The translations under genes and the position numbers were made by a program. From NCBI RefSeq assembly GCF_028583425.1, contig NC_072796.1:125771464-125835463 (forward strand): a stretch of DNA of 64,000 nt, given 5' to 3'. The stretch comes from Eublepharis macularius (Eukaryota > Chordata > Lepidosauria > Squamata > Eublepharidae). The notes under the pieces were generated by a model. It was given only the letters and a program-made list of their open reading frames with translations, was not told where the DNA came from and made no database searches. Shown piece by piece: positions 19,319 through 31,510 of this stretch. The number at the start of each line of letters is the position of its first letter. The stretch's first letter is position 1.

Positions 19319-21440
19319 GCGCCTTTTTTTCCTTATAAGGAATACCCCAACTGTCTATCTCCCTCTAGTGGGCAAGGGTTACACAAGGAAGGAATGACAA
19401 TCCAGGAACTAAAGGAGGGAGGCGTGTTCCAGCGATTCAGCACATAGGAGAGAACAACTGTGATGTTGGGAAAGAAGACTCTGATATAATGCCAGCTACA
19501 ATGTTGGAAGGGCCTGAGAGGCCCTTTTTATAGGATCCAGTTAGACTTCAATAGGAGATTCTGTCAAAGGCTCAATTCTGTGCACAGCTTAGGCTCCGCA
19601 GTGGGATAGGATTGAGGGTATAGCATATAGTTTCTCCTTAGTGTGTTTGAATTTTAGGCACTGAGCTCAGGAAGACTTGAGGAGGCTGAGCAGCAGCTTA
19701 ATGTTATTTTCTAGGTTTGGGATTGAATTACTGGGGTAGGCTGAATGGAGAGGAAAGTTATGAAACAGCAAATTTGAGTCAATCCATCTTGGGTGTGAAG
19801 GAGTTTCTGGAGGTTGAAGACAAAGGGCTTTTAGTCAGTGAGCACTTCAGAGTGTTCTAGTAGGTGAGCTGCCCCATGGAAATGTTCAGAGGAAATCCCC
19901 TGCTAGAGCCTCATTCTGCTGGTCCCCAAGTCCCCTCTTGCTGTCCAAAGGTTCCTGTTATTCAAGGCCCAGGTTGGAGCAGCGGGCAAGTCTTACACTC
20001 TCTCCTCTCCCCACACACCCAGTTTGTTTCTTTGGACTGGGCTGCTTTTCTTTATTGGTGGTGATAGGGCTGGTTGCTTGGCAACCGGAGCCTTGTGCCA
20101 GTACCAGGCCTCCAACTAAGGCCTTAAAGGCCTCAGTGCAGTCTGCTTGAGTAGGGACTTCCGATTTCATATAATGCTGGATCGTTTTATCTAGGCCTCT
20201 GGCAACTATGCTAGAGGATCCTTTGGGGTGTACACCCTGTGAGGGGTCTCTTTGTTCGTAACAGAATAAAAAGGTGTTTGATAAGGATATACATCATTAA
20301 GGTCAGGCATTCTGGCTTGATTATATAAATATATGAGTTAAGAGTCTTCTCTGTTTTGGTGTCTATATGTGGAGTTCTCTGCCTGCATACATTTTCATAG
20401 TGCTTTTTGATCTGTTTTGTTTTTAACAGCAGGTGAAGATGGTCTTATGTACTCAGATATTTGGTGAGAGGCAAGCTTTCTCATTTCCTTTCTCACCCTT
20501 AGTTTTTATTGCAGTTGTTGCAGTTCTTACTGCTTTTTATGCTTTTGAGTTTTATATTTTTTTTAGTATTGTTGTTTACTGTTCAGTGTATTATTATTCA
20601 AGGCTTTGAGAAGATTCTGTTGACAGGTGGTATATATATATCTTTTAAGAAAAAGATTAAATCACTTTATTTCAGTAATTTAGATTCTTGCCAACAATAT
20701 CTTACATCTAATTGTTCTCTTATGGGTCTTCTTTAATGCTACTAAAGGCATGCCATTTGTTTACCACACAGGTTCAGGACAGCATTGAAGTCTTATCATG
20801 ATTTGATCTTTTCTCCATCCCACAAGGACAGGTAGAGTAACTAGATTATATATAATCTAGTGGGTTCTTGTGGGCCGCCTGGAACAAAATGGGGCCAGAT
20901 CTGATTGGAACTATGGAATTCAGCAAGACCCATTTCTTCTCCAGTCCTGTGGCAGAGTCTGCCTGGCCAGACTCCAAAAATCTGTTACTGAAATCCTGCT
21001 TTCCAGAATTTGGTAGCAGTCTTAACTATTTAAGAAATTAGCCATTGTTTAAACTTTATATGTAGGAATGACAGAGGAATGGGATGTTCAAAATGCAAGC
21101 AGTAATATGTAATTGTCTAGTAAAACAATATTATACTTATGACTTGACAAGTATTCAGGGTTCTTGTGTTTCAAATGCAGTTATTAAGTGGGTTGGTATT
21201 AGGTGGGAGGAAGCACTAGGTTTGCTAGAAACAAAAATATAGGGAACAGGCATAATCGAGATCAGCATTATTAGGTATTTTCTTCAGATTGATGATGAGA
21301 GTCAAGCGATTAATCCTACACCAGAAACATTCTGTGCTAGAGTTATTGAATTATGGGTTTTATGTTCTTGGAGATGTCAAATAAGGGCATAGGATAAAAT
21401 ATGAAGGTTGAAGTACATAGTATATTTGCAGGGCCTCTGT
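19319..21440. other. Unassigned 2.1-kb stretch
   Basis: No gene or named repeat. Bases 20500-20660 are AT-rich with a TATATATATAT run. Confidence 0.35.
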
Positions 21441-21450
21441 GTTCCTCTGA

Positions 21451-21635
21451 TCCAGAGGAGTTAGCCGTGTTAGTCTGTAGTAGCAAAATTGAAAAGAGTC
21501 CAGTAGCACCTTTAAGACTAACCAACTTTACTGTAGCATAAGCTTTCGAGAATCACAGATGCATCTGATGAAGAGAACTGTGATTCTCGAAAGCTTATGC
21601 TACAGTAAAGTTGGTTAGTCTTAAAGGTGCTTGTC
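21451..21635 (-). mobile_element. Foldback retroposon with hammerhead-like core, G family, copy 1
   Basis: The left end is the family's constant end (TCCAGAGGAGTTAGCCGTGT). The arms ACTGTAGCATAAGCTTTCG and its inverse flank the centre. TTCCTCTGA flanks both sides (21442-21450 and 21636-21644), a 9-bp duplication. The right arm stops early at AAAGGTGC. A core-like CTGATGA...GAAA lies at 21565-21592 on the + strand. Confidence 0.65.
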
Positions 21636-21740
21636 TTCCTCTGAACTTCTAGCTTTCATTCAGACTTCATATTCTGCATATTTTGGGGGGAGTAAGTCCG
21701 ACAAAGTTCAGTGGGCTTACTTGTAAGCATATGTGTGACA

Positions 21741-21955
21741 TAGGGTTGCCAGCCTCCGGGCGGTGGCTGGAGATCTCCTGAAATTACAACTGATCTCCAG
21801 GCCAGAGATAAGTTCCCCTGGAGAAAATGGCTGCTTTGGAGGGTGGACTCTATGGCATTATATCCTACTGAGACCCCTCCCCTCTACAAACTGCCCTCTC
21901 CAGACTCCACCTCCCAAATCTTCTGGAGTTTCCCAACCTGGAGCTGGCAAACCTA
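21741..21955. mobile_element. hAT-type MITE, TAGGGTTGCCAGC subgroup, copy 1
   Basis: It begins TAGGGTTGCCAGCC and ends GCTGGCAAACCTA, with the internal block GGAGATCTCCTGAAATTACA. The flanks do not match, so the TSD has been lost. Confidence 0.65.
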
Positions 21956-23030
21956 TGGGTGGCCAGGCAACAATATCTATCCTTACACAAGTGGCATCTG
22001 TAAGGATGTATGTACACATGGACTGGAAAACAGAAATCTCCCAGGCTATATCCAGATGTCTTACTTAACCTCAGTTAAGTCAAAATGTGAACAAACTTAG
22101 CTTGCTGCTGGGCTTGCATGTGCTTCTCCTCCTCCTTCCCTTGTCATAGGGAAAATTGCAGTTAAAAGTTAACTCCAGTTACCCGTGTCATACAAATGCA
22201 TACTCATGGGTTAAAAAGAGTTAGTTTCCTCCCCCCAGACAGGATTCTAAGGCATGAGTAACCTGTATGTAAAGATGCTGGTTAGTGGAAAGGGTCCCAA
22301 ATAACCAATGAACCTGCATTTCCGTGTCACAGGTAGCTGGGGTTTGTTTTCAAGTGTAATTTTCCACATGAGAATGGAAGCATGAATGAAAGCCTAGTGA
22401 TAAGCTAGGTTTGTGCATATTTTTACTTAACCGCAATTTAAGTCACCTGGACCAGCTTAGCACTGCTTAGGGAATGAAATTCATGAAACTAAAACAAAAG
22501 CATAGTTTTCATTATTCTTCTTGCAGTTTTTTGTGCAGTTTTGTTGAAAGCAATTGACCTACTTTCTTCAGTGTCCAGGGGGCTTTTCATTTCCAGTAAA
22601 GGAGAAGGATCATATTCCCAAACTTTCATTGCCAATGAATTTGTGCATATAAAATGGACTGATTAAACTGGCAGGTAGCCATTTTACAATAATTGCCTTC
22701 TGACACTCTTGAATCAACAATCCTTTTTCAGCTAACCAAGGATGAATGTTTTACGCTAACAAGGCCAAGAAGATACAAGAGTTTTAGCTGGAGCAGTGGG
22801 TAATCTAATGAAATATCAGACTCCATTGATTGACTGTTTTCATTCATGCATGCAGTCTCTTTGTAGTGTGAAAAAGTATGCAGCCAAATGCTCATTTGTG
22901 AGTCTTTCTATCTGTCAGTCACACATATTCAGGCTGAGATAAATCTGAGTCTGTCTGCAGGGTTTGCGCTTTCTGTGAATATCTGAGTGTCCAAATGGCT
23001 CCACACAGAACAAATCTTCAGGAGTTATTT
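21956..23030. other. Unassigned 1.1-kb stretch
   Basis: Nothing recognised. Confidence 0.35.
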
Positions 23031-23230
23031 ATTGATTTCTGTTTATTTATTTACAAAGTTTATACCCCACCTTTCTGCCCTCATCGGAAGCCTCAAGGCT
23101 GCTAACAGATTAAAAACATAGATAATAAAAACATGTCTTAAAAAAAACCAAACAAAGTACATCATTAAAACAATTAAAACCAAAGCTAAAATACACATAC
23201 AAAAACATAAAAACAACAATTAATACATAG
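23031..23230 (-). mobile_element. LINE/SINE 3' tail, antisense
   Basis: TTTATTTATTTACAAAGTTTATACCCCACC is the reversed form of the common squamate SINE/LINE tail (GGTGGGGTATAAA...AAATAAATAAA), followed by A-rich sequence. Confidence 0.5.
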
Positions 23231-23279
23231 CGGGTCACTGAAGGAATGCCAGATGAAACAAAAATATCAGATCATGCCT

Positions 23280-23862
23280 GTTCAGAATGTCTTTCTGAGA
23301 GAAGAGAAGCTCGCTGACTCACTGGCGGGCTTTATTGGCACTGAGGACAGGATGCAGTGGAGGAGTGGTCAGCCCAGAAGAGGAGGAGCGTCCATCTCTC
23401 CTCCGGTTCAGCTGCATGTTCAGCGCCATTCCTTCTGGAGCCCTGCCGGGAGCAACACATTCCCCGCTCACCCTCCACTCTCTGGGCTGTAGAGAGGGCT
23501 GTCACAACTTTATAGGTTTGGCGGGTTTGAGGCATTGGGCCGGATCCCAGTAGGGTGAATGAGGCATTTGGGCAGCTCACTTTGATGGATTGGGAGGCAG
23601 TGGCTATCCAGCATGGCTGGCGGCGGAAGAACACTTGCTGTGGTATACCAGCATGGGGCTGGCGTGATATGCATCGGACAGCAGGTGGGCCTTCTGATGC
23701 CAACGGGGATCCGTGCCCATATGCCTGGTTAATGCTCCATCCAGCTGTAATCAATAAAGTTGTGGCCGTTCCAACCCAAGAAGGGTGTCTGTGTGTTATT
23801 TGCTCCAACATGTGGAGTCTCTTTATGCTTCTGATATAGATTCCTGGCAGCCGCATGATGGT
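23280..23862 (+). mobile_element. LTR-like repeat, copy 1 (inverted partner at 63.2-63.8 kb)
   Basis: Bases 23310-23800 match the reverse complement of about 63270-63775 over most of their length, e.g. TGTCACAACTTTATAGGTTT, GATGCCAACGGGGATCCGTG and CAGCTGTAATCAATAAAGTT. The AATCAATAAAG block looks like a polyadenylation signal as in an LTR. No coding function can be read. It could also be the 3' end of a LINE. Confidence 0.5.
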
Positions 23863-23897
23863 GTTCATCCTTGCTATAAATTAGCTATTCTAACAGT

Positions 23898-23973
23898 GCA
23901 ATCCTAAGCAAAATTACTCCACTCAAAGTCCATTGGCTTAGACAGGAGTAGGTCTGCTTAGGATTGCACTGTA
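23898..23973. repeat. Short palindromic MITE, ACAGTGCAATCC family
   Basis: ACAGTGCAATCCTAAGCA at the left pairs with TGCTTAGGATTGCACTGT at the right around a CCATTGG centre. Confidence 0.65.
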
Positions 23974-23985
23974 AATGTTATAGTG

Positions 23986-24512
23986 CAGGGATGGCCAAAC
24001 TGTGGCCCAGGAGCCACACACGGCTCTTCTAGACATGTTGTGCAGCTCCCAGAGGTCTCTGAGTATCACTGTGGCTGTACAGTTTATTTTAGTTTAGTTT
24101 ATTTCCCTCTCTCCCTTTCCTTCTTTCTTTCCATGTCTTTCCCTCCCTCCCTCCCTTTCCTTCTTTCCTTGTTTCTTTCCATGTCTTTCATATTTTTCAA
24201 TAAAAATATTGGGGTTGCCAGGTTCAATTCAGAAAATACCTGGGGACTTTGGGGGTGAAGCCTATCAAGGATGTGATATCACTTTTGTCAAAGGTAAGGT
24301 GATGGCTCTTCCCAAGCCCCACCCCTTCCGATTATGTCACTTCCAGCATACTGCACCAAAACCCCACCACTTCCTGTGATGCCACTTTCAAGACACTCCC
24401 CCAAACTTGCCTCTTCCTCTGAAGTCACTTCAATGCATCATGTCTTGTGGCTCTCAAACATCTGACATTTATTCTATGTGGCTTTTACATTAAGCAAGTT
24501 TGGCCACCCCTA
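23986..24512. mobile_element. hAT-type element, CAGGGATGGCCAAACT family
   Basis: It starts CAGGGATGGCCAAACT and ends AGTTTGGCCACCCCTA. Flanks TTATAGTG and GTATAGTG match at 7 of 8. It holds a pyrimidine-rich tract (CTTTCCTTCTTTCTTTCC-like, about 24095-24190). Non-coding. Confidence 0.7.
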
Positions 24513-24520
24513 GTATAGTG

Positions 24521-25095
24521 TATATTTATAGAGAATTTGTCCGAGGAATGAGGTTTTCCCCGTAGCACTCACATCATATGCCCTATATATTATAGCCTCC
24601 TTTTCTCCTGTTGGCAAGTTCAGTTTCCATGCTTCCAATGTATTATATATTGGTCACCTAATTTTCCATTCTGATTACTGGCAATCATTTTCCCTTCAGT
24701 AAACATTTACTTTACTTGTGGTAGCTGAACCACCTAAAGAAAAAACAGAAAAATTACAAAATCCAGATCTGATAATCTCCCTCGGTATTTCATACATGGA
24801 TCCTTGTAGTCAAAGGAAAACATAATCATACTGAACAATATTGGGAGTAAATGTCTGTAGAACGAGGGAGTTTTCTTGATTAAACCAGGATTTCTGACAT
24901 GGATTTGATAGTCTTTTTATCATTTGTGTAGAATATTTATACTCAGTTTTGAGAATATACACATGGTTGCGCAACGTGCCTTTACTCAAAGAATCCAGGA
25001 AATTTTAATTCAAGACAGGGCCAGGTTTAGGGGCAGGGGATTGAGGAGACTAGCTGGAGTCTTGGACTTTGGAGACATTGGAGTGGGGACTCCTA
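24521..25095. other. Unassigned
   Basis: Nothing recognised. Confidence 0.35.
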
Positions 25096-25346
25096 GGCCG
25101 TTTCCACACAGCTCCCTGCTGCTCGTAACAACCCGGAATATCACGAAAAAAATGCATAACTCATTAGCATATGCCACACCCCTTGACATCACCAGAAATG
25201 TGTCATTAGCGTAGCTATTTGCATATGCCACACCCCCTGACATCACCTATCCTGGCTGTTTTGGACCCAATCCTGGCCATTCAGGGCTGAAATTAGGCCC
25301 AAAATGGCAAAAAGGGGCTGGAAATGGCCCAAAAGGGGCCCAAAAG
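25096..25346. mobile_element. Fragments of two MITEs, truncated at a CR1 junction
   Basis: Bases 25096-25150 start GGCCGTTTCCACAC like the foldback at 44001. Bases 25155-25346 are the left half of the CAGGGCTCATTT hAT family (TCATTAGCATATGCCACACC), cut off where CR1 begins. Confidence 0.55.
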
Positions 25347-26117
25347 ATGCAATTCAACATAGATAAGTGCATAGTATTACATCTGGGCCACAAAAAAGTG
25401 AAGCACAAATACTGGATGGGGGATACACTTCTGGGCAGTACTGTATATGAAAGAGATCTTGGGGTAAGAGTGGACTGTAAACTAAATATGAGCAGTCAGT
25501 GTGATACAGTGGCAAAAAAGGCAAACTCAGTCTTAGGTTGTATCAAAAGGGCCATTGCATCGAAATCGCAGGAGGTCATAGTCCCTCTCTATACTGCCTT
25601 GGTCAGGCCATACCTGGAGGCAGTTCTGGAGGCCTCAATACAAAAAGGATGTGGACAAAACAGAGGGTGCAGAAGAGACCAACGAGAATGACCAGGGGTC
25701 TGGAGGCTGAGCCCTACGAGGAAAGGCTGAGGGCCTTGAGAATGTTTAGTTTGGAGAAGAGGAGATTGATGGGGGACATGATTGCTCTCTTCAATTATTT
25801 GAAATGCTGTCATTTGGAGGAGGGCAAAGAACTGTTTCAGTTGGCAGCAGAGGGTAGGACCCGAAGCAATGGACTTAAATTACATGCAGAAAAGTACCGG
25901 CTGAATATTAGGAAAAACTCTTTCATGGTCAGAGTCGTTCCAAGGTGGAATCAGCTGCCTAGGGAGGTGGTGAGCTCCCCTTCACTGGCAGTTTTCAAGA
26001 AGAGGCTGGATGAATATTTGTTGTCAGGGATGCTTTAGGCTCATCCTGCATTGGACGGGGTTGGACTAGAAGGTCTGTATGGCCCCTCCAACTCTGTGAT
26101 TCTATGATTCTGTGAGA
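25347..26117 (+). mobile_element. CR1 LINE 3' end, copy 1
   Basis: It encodes the C-terminal part of a CR1 reverse transcriptase with frameshifts: MQFNIDKCIVLHLGHKK, YERDLGVRVDCKLNMSSQCD, KKANSVLGCIKRAIASKSQE, then LEKRRLMGDMIALFNYLK in another frame. It ends in the CR1 hallmark CTGTGATTCTATGATTCTGTGA. It is 5' truncated, as usual for CR1, and dead. Confidence 0.85.
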
Positions 26118-27149
26118 CGTGAGTGAGTTAGAAGCCTCTTGCACTAGCAGAAAGAAGTGACATCCTTCCTCCATTATAGATAAGGCTGCTTGAGAACTAT
26201 ATTTTGCAGTTTCATCACCGGCACCCAGTCTTTTGGTTGAATCTGTGAGTCCTTGATTATTTAAAATCCATGGTTCCCTCAGCCACGCCTGTTATCTCTT
26301 TGCCATAATCCCAGCTTTGTTTGTTTTATATTGGGCTTCCCATAAAGCCTAGCTGTGTTTTGCCTGGAGCTTCTTGTCACGTGAGATTGCTGGATCTTGG
26401 CTCGGAGTTCTGAGTTTTTGTACGGCTCTAATGCCACGGCAGTTCTGCTTGACTCGCCTTCTTGCTTCAACAGCAGGGCTGAGTCTGTTCCCATTAGGTT
26501 GCTTGCCAAGAATTCTTCATTTGGTTTGTTCCGCCAAGAGGTCCTAAACGATATATTGATGACTTCTAGGTCAGGTGTAAAAAATACTGAGTTTGCTTAG
26601 GTCTTCTTGAGATCGACTCTGGCAATCGTCTCCAAGCAGGATCACCCAATCTAGATCCTCCTGAGATGTCATCCCCGCCCCCCTTTATGCTTTTTAAAAC
26701 ACAGCATGCTTTCTCACAGAAGGAACAGGAAGTGCACTCTCGGAGTCTGTTGTTGGCTATGCATGGTGCTGGGCTTCTTCCAAATCATTCAGAAGTGCAA
26801 TAAAATGTGTGTACGCGGAAGGAGTAGCAGCTAATTGATGTGCTTGACACCTGTCATCTTAGCATCTCCTGTTGTGTTTGATTAACAGACAAAACCGGGT
26901 TAGAGTAAACATGGCAAGCTTCCTTTTCTCAAAATAAATGTATTACTTCTTGCTGGGAGATTTTTTTTTTTTTAGGTTTAAAGATGAACAATACAAAATA
27001 TGTTTATGATTTCCCCCCATCTCACATCTATAATTTGCATTATCTGCCAGCTTAAGGCTCAGTTTAGAGCATCTTTATATGAATGAGATTGTATTGCAGA
27101 TATTTCCAAAAGAGGCCTGCAGCGGTGGGCCTTGTTAACCTTTCCCTCA
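26118..27149. other. Unassigned 1-kb stretch
   Basis: No gene or named repeat seen. Confidence 0.35.
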
Positions 27150-27345
27150 TCCTATTGCCCTGCTAAAAGTGACCCGTGCTTTGCATGGAGAAGACCCTAG
27201 GTTCAGTGCCCCAGGATCTTCAGTTAAAGAGATTCGGTTGCAGGTGATATGAAAGTTGTCCACATGAGACCCTGCAGAGCCAAGGCCAGTTAAAATATAC
27301 AGAACTGACCAGATGAACCAATCTGTCAGGCTATGGATGACAGGA
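27150..27345 (+). mobile_element. tRNA-derived SINE, diverged
   Basis: It aligns by eye with the copy at 54931: GCTTTGCATGGAGAAGACCC, GGTTCAGTGCCCC (B box region), GGTGATATGAAAG, GAGACCCTGCAGAGCC, GAACCAATCTGTCAGG. Old copy. Confidence 0.55.
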
Positions 27346-27804
27346 TATGGTAGATAGGTCTCTGTACTATTGCAACAAGAACTCCAGGCTCTTGGTTAAA
27401 TGGTTTTATTCAGAAATCCAATCATTTCCCTATATATGTCCATAGAATTACTCAGAGGCAAATAAGCATCTAAGCACTTCCTTGATAGGAATAGAAACTT
27501 GAAGAAAGTACAGCTCTAAATACTCAGTCTTTCCCCCCCTCCCACTTAGACCACAGGTTTGTGCGGGTAAGGGTCTGGGAATTTCTTCTGGAGTTTATAC
27601 ATTAGCCTAGACAGGACAAAAAGGCATAAGAGTAAACAGTAACATTTCAGACAATACAAGGTCACTTCTGTGAACTTCAAAGAAAAGAGATAAGACAGCT
27701 CTGTTCTCAGGCTGCTTGAGAAATGAAAGTGATGGTTAGAGCATTTGCAAAATGAAAATAAGGTACAGCATTAGCAATGGTTCACCATCTAGAACAATGA
27801 CGTG
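27346..27804. other. Unassigned
   Basis: Nothing recognised. Confidence 0.35.
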
Positions 27805-27812
27805 GATATAGA

Positions 27813-28008
27813 CAGGACTTTTTTTCTGGGAAAAGAGGTGGTGGAACTCAGTGGGTTGCCCTCGGAGAAAATGGTCACATGGCTGGTGGCCCCGCCCCCT
27901 GAGCTCCAGACAAAGGGGAGCTCAGGGGGCGGGGCCACCAGCCATGTGACCATTTTCAAGAGGTTCCGGAACTCTGTTCCACCGCGTTCCCCCTGAAAAG
28001 AAGCCCTG
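27813..28008. mobile_element. hAT-type MITE, CAGGGCTTTTTTTC family, copy 2
   Basis: Ends CAGGACTTTTTTTCTGGG and CTGAAAAGAAGCCCTG; flanks GATATAGA and GATGTAGA (7 of 8). Long internal foldback around CCCCTGAGCTCCAGAC. Confidence 0.8.
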
Positions 28009-28016
28009 GATGTAGA

Positions 28017-28860
28017 GGTCCCCATCATAAGTCTAACTCGAATCTCGTTCAGTAGCCCTGATCTCAAGTTACAGTGAATGGATGTAGATCCTAACTATGT
28101 TTTTAAGAAGGAGCTGATGTACTCTTTCTTACCGTTTTGCAATTGAAACTGGTGAGCAAGTATCTGGATAAATTTGGGGTTCATATCACTTGTTCAGCTG
28201 TAAACATGTGGAGCATAATGTGGGAACTGATCAATGCATGTATTTTTTAAAAATTAAGTGTATGGACTGTACCTGCGTTCACTGTTACTTGTTAGCAGGG
28301 CTAACATAAGGCAACTTTATGCATTTATATTAGTGTATTCACTCCTTCCAAGCCACTTTTACCCCCCATTAGGGAATACATGTCCCCATGTTTCTTCTCC
28401 ATCAGGGATATAAGCAGCGTAGAGGTAATACTTATTGAACAGCCTGCCTGAGGAGGTAAGGAGAACCATGCTCTAGGGTTTCTGCAAACAATGCAAAACT
28501 GAATTATTCGAAAAGGCTTTTTTTACTCAGATAGGAGGGCAGTATTGTAGGGAGGGGGTCTCGGATGTTTCGCCAATGAGTTGGGAACCATGGGCTCCTC
28601 CATTATGTTGCTTTACATATTATCTGTTGCTTTGAATACGTACTCGTATATACTGCTTGTGCTTCATGTTTTCTAATGTCAATCCTAAAATGGATTATGT
28701 TCTGTTTCAGTAATCCTTCAACCCTGTATTGGATCCTTGCTAATGCTATGTCTTTGTAAAATTGTATTCATCTTCCCTATGACATTATTTATGGAAATGT
28801 CCTTGACACTGTATGGAAATGCCTACCCTTGTCCTTGCTACTGATTGTACTGATCTCACA
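28017..28860. other. Unassigned
   Basis: Nothing recognised. Confidence 0.35.
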
Positions 28861-28907
28861 CTATGTGATCTGCCTTGAGTCTCAGTGAGAAAGGTGGACT
28901 ATAAATG

Positions 28908-28978
<71 letters not shown>
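28861..28978 (+). repeat. SINE/LINE tail extended into an (AAT)n microsatellite
   Basis: TGATCTGCCTTGAGTCTCAG then GAAAGGTGGACTATAAATGA is the common 3' tail; it runs directly into about 22 AAT units (28912-28978). Confidence 0.75.
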
Positions 28979-28979
<1 letters not shown>

Positions 28980-29820
28980 GTTTGAGAAAAAGGGTTAAAA
29001 CCTTCCTTTTCCTGGAACTTGCAGCCCCAGCTGTTGCAAACTATTTTTTAAAAAGTCTTTTAAAAAATGAGCCCTTAAACCATGAACATCCCTTTTGCCA
29101 CTGTGAAATGATTGTTCAATAATCTGTCCCTTCTAGCAAATCCTGGCAAGTATGTCTCTGGGCTAAGAGTCTTCACCCTTTGCATTAAAATATGTTTCTC
29201 AGCCATGGCAATTTTATAGCAATAAAATGGGGAGGGAGTTCTTGGGTATATATGCGCTCACAACACTTTGTTCTGGAATAAAACAGGAATTGACCCGCGG
29301 CAAAGATGCTTCTTGGGACAAACCCACCAGACGCTGCTAAGCATCTCAGTGGTAGAAAAGCAGCCTTATGATCCTCCTGGAAGAAATGCCCGACCTGCCA
29401 TGTGATGCCGTGTTGCTTCATTGAGCTGCATGGTCTTAGGTATTCTTGGCCCAATCCAGAAGAGCAATGAATACAATTATGTTTAAACAGCCCCACCCAG
29501 CAGGAAAGGCTGATATCTTGGTAAGTGAACAATAACGGCAGGCAGATCCCATAGCTGATGGTAGGAGGAGGAGGTTATACTTCTGGGTTAGTTACAGAAT
29601 GTACAGCCTTTAGCGGGCTGTTGACATTGAAGTGTAGCAGAGAACGATACGATGGAGAAACAGCCCAAGTAAGTTTCTTTCTTCTGGTTTGTGTTGGGAG
29701 GCTATGAGAATGTGACAGAGCCCAAAAGAAAGAGAATTAAGGTCTAGGAATATACTTACAATTTGCTCCCCAAAGATACCAATGATAAAACAAAAGATGC
29801 ATAATAATTTTTAAAGTCTA
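28980..29820. other. Unassigned
   Basis: Nothing recognised. A 115-codon open frame on the - strand (29185-29532) has no visible domain. Confidence 0.35.
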
Positions 29821-29828
29821 GCTTGTTC

Positions 29829-30057
29829 TAGGGTTGCCAGCTCCAAGTTGGGAAATTCCTGGCCATCTGGAGGGTGAAACCTGGAGAAACCTGGAGAAAG
29901 TGGGGTTTGGGGAGGGAAAGGACCTTGGCATGGCATAATTCCATACAGTCCACCCCCCAAAGTAGCCATTTTCTCCAGGTGAACTGATCTCTGTGGCCTG
30001 GAGACCAGTTGTAGTTCCAGGAGATCTCCAGCCACCGCCTGGAGGCTGGCAACCCTA
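29829..30057. mobile_element. hAT-type MITE, TAGGGTTGCCAGC subgroup, copy 2
   Basis: TAGGGTTGCCAGCTCC at the left, GGCTGGCAACCCTA at the right, with a perfect 8-bp duplication GCTTGTTC on both sides (29821-29828 and 30058-30065). Confidence 0.85.
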
Positions 30058-30224
30058 GCTTGTTCTTATCCTTTTTTTTTTGAGGACCTTTTAACTTTCT
30101 CAGATTGAGAATTTGTAAGGATCTTGAGGCTATGGCCTTGTGGCTTTAAGCGCAAGTTTATGAGTGTTTATGTTCATTCAATTAAAGAGGGCTTAGGCAT
30201 GCGATAGGAGAGTTCTTTGCTGTA

Positions 30225-30330
30225 ATCTTGCTGAGCTTAATGTCTGAAATTGCAATAATAAATTCTGGATGGGCACCAGAAAGCTTCTAATACCCTAAAT
30301 GGTGTGGTACCCCAGGTTATTTTATTGCAA
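30225..30330 (+). repeat. Dispersed repeat of unknown type, copy 1
   Basis: CTGAGCTTAATGTCTGAAAT to GGTGTGGTACCCCAGGTTAT reappears, split by a hAT element, at 30922-30974 plus 31456-31505. It looks like a local duplication or an unnamed retroposon end. Confidence 0.6.
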
Positions 30331-30921
30331 TACTTCACTTGAAGATTGGAAATAGATGTTGGAGCTTTTGGAAGATGTGCCTTTTTTTTTTGCTACATAT
30401 GGAATGGCAAAAACTGAAATATGAATGTTTTGTTTGGGATGTTTTGATGAGAAATGAAGTTTATGACTTCCGAGTAATATTGGCCCAAACAGATACGTAA
30501 CTGTTTCTTTTGGGATGACTTTCTTGAGTAGTTAAGCTTATGACTTCTGAGGAAGGCTACTGGAAATGGGTTTTATTGGCATGCTCGTTAAGTCAAGCAT
30601 TGACAGCAAGTTATATTGGGTGGGTCATCTTGACTTATAATGTGAGAGTTTGCACTGCCTAAATGACAGTTTATACTGACTATATTGTTTGCTGGTAGAG
30701 TCATTCATTGGTAGTAACCTGAACTGGGCAGTTGTGATTCTTTGAAGTCTTTTTTGAATATTTGGAATATTTGCTATTTGTTCATATTTATTCCATCGGT
30801 TTTATTGTAGTGATTGGAACACATTGCATATTGGCTGTGTATGGATGATGTTATTATTATCACTAGATACTGTATTTCTGTATTTTTATTTTTGCTTGAA
30901 CAATAATATTCCCTTTTTTAT
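30331..30921. other. Unassigned
   Basis: Nothing recognised. Confidence 0.35.
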
Positions 30922-30974
30922 CTGAGCTTTATGTCTGGGATTGCAATAATAAATTCTGGATGGACACCAGAAAG

Positions 30975-31455
30975 TAGAGATGGGCACAAAATGGAACACG
31001 AACCAAAAACACGCCCCACCTACAGTTTAAATGGCCATTTCCCCGCTGCTCGGAGTGGTGGGGAAATGGCCATTTAAACAGCGGGGCTTGGCTGGCTGGC
31101 TGGGAACTCCAGGCCAGCCAGCCAAGCCCAACCCACTGTTTAAATGGCCATTTCCACGCAGCTTGGAGAGGCGGGGAAATGGCCCTTTAAACAGCGGGGC
31201 TTGGCTGGCCTGCTGGGAGTTCCAGTTTAAATGGCCATTTAAACTGCAGGTGGGGCTTGGCTGGCCAGCCAGGAACTCCCAGCTGGCTAGCCAAGCCCCG
31301 CTGTTTAAATGATAAGCTGCTTGTCAGGGAGATCCCTGACAAGCAGCTGATCCACGGGTTTAAATGCCTCTTTCCATGCTGCTCTTAAGCGGCACAGAAA
31401 GGGGCATTTAAACCCCACGAACTACGAACCACAAACCAGTTTGTGCCCACCCCTA
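30975..31455. mobile_element. hAT-type MITE, TAGAGATGGGCA family, copy 2
   Basis: It starts TAGAGATGGGCA, ends GTGCCCACCCCTA, and has a perfect 8-bp duplication CCAGAAAG. The interior has repeated palindromic AAATGGCCATTT blocks and GGGGCTTGGCTGGC units in both orientations. It interrupts the second copy of the 30225 repeat. Confidence 0.8.
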
Positions 31456-31510
31456 CCAGAAAGCTTATCATGCCCTAAATGATGTGGCACCACAGGTTCT
31501 TTAAAGGCCC

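Noticed and set aside
23332..23868. 178-codon open frame on the - strand
   Set aside because: It is antisense to a repeat that recurs at 63.2-63.8 kb; the frame is not kept in the second copy.
23898..23973. Mariner MITE call with TA duplication
   Set aside because: The palindrome is clear, but the flanks are TA on one side and AA on the other in two copies, so the superfamily was left open.
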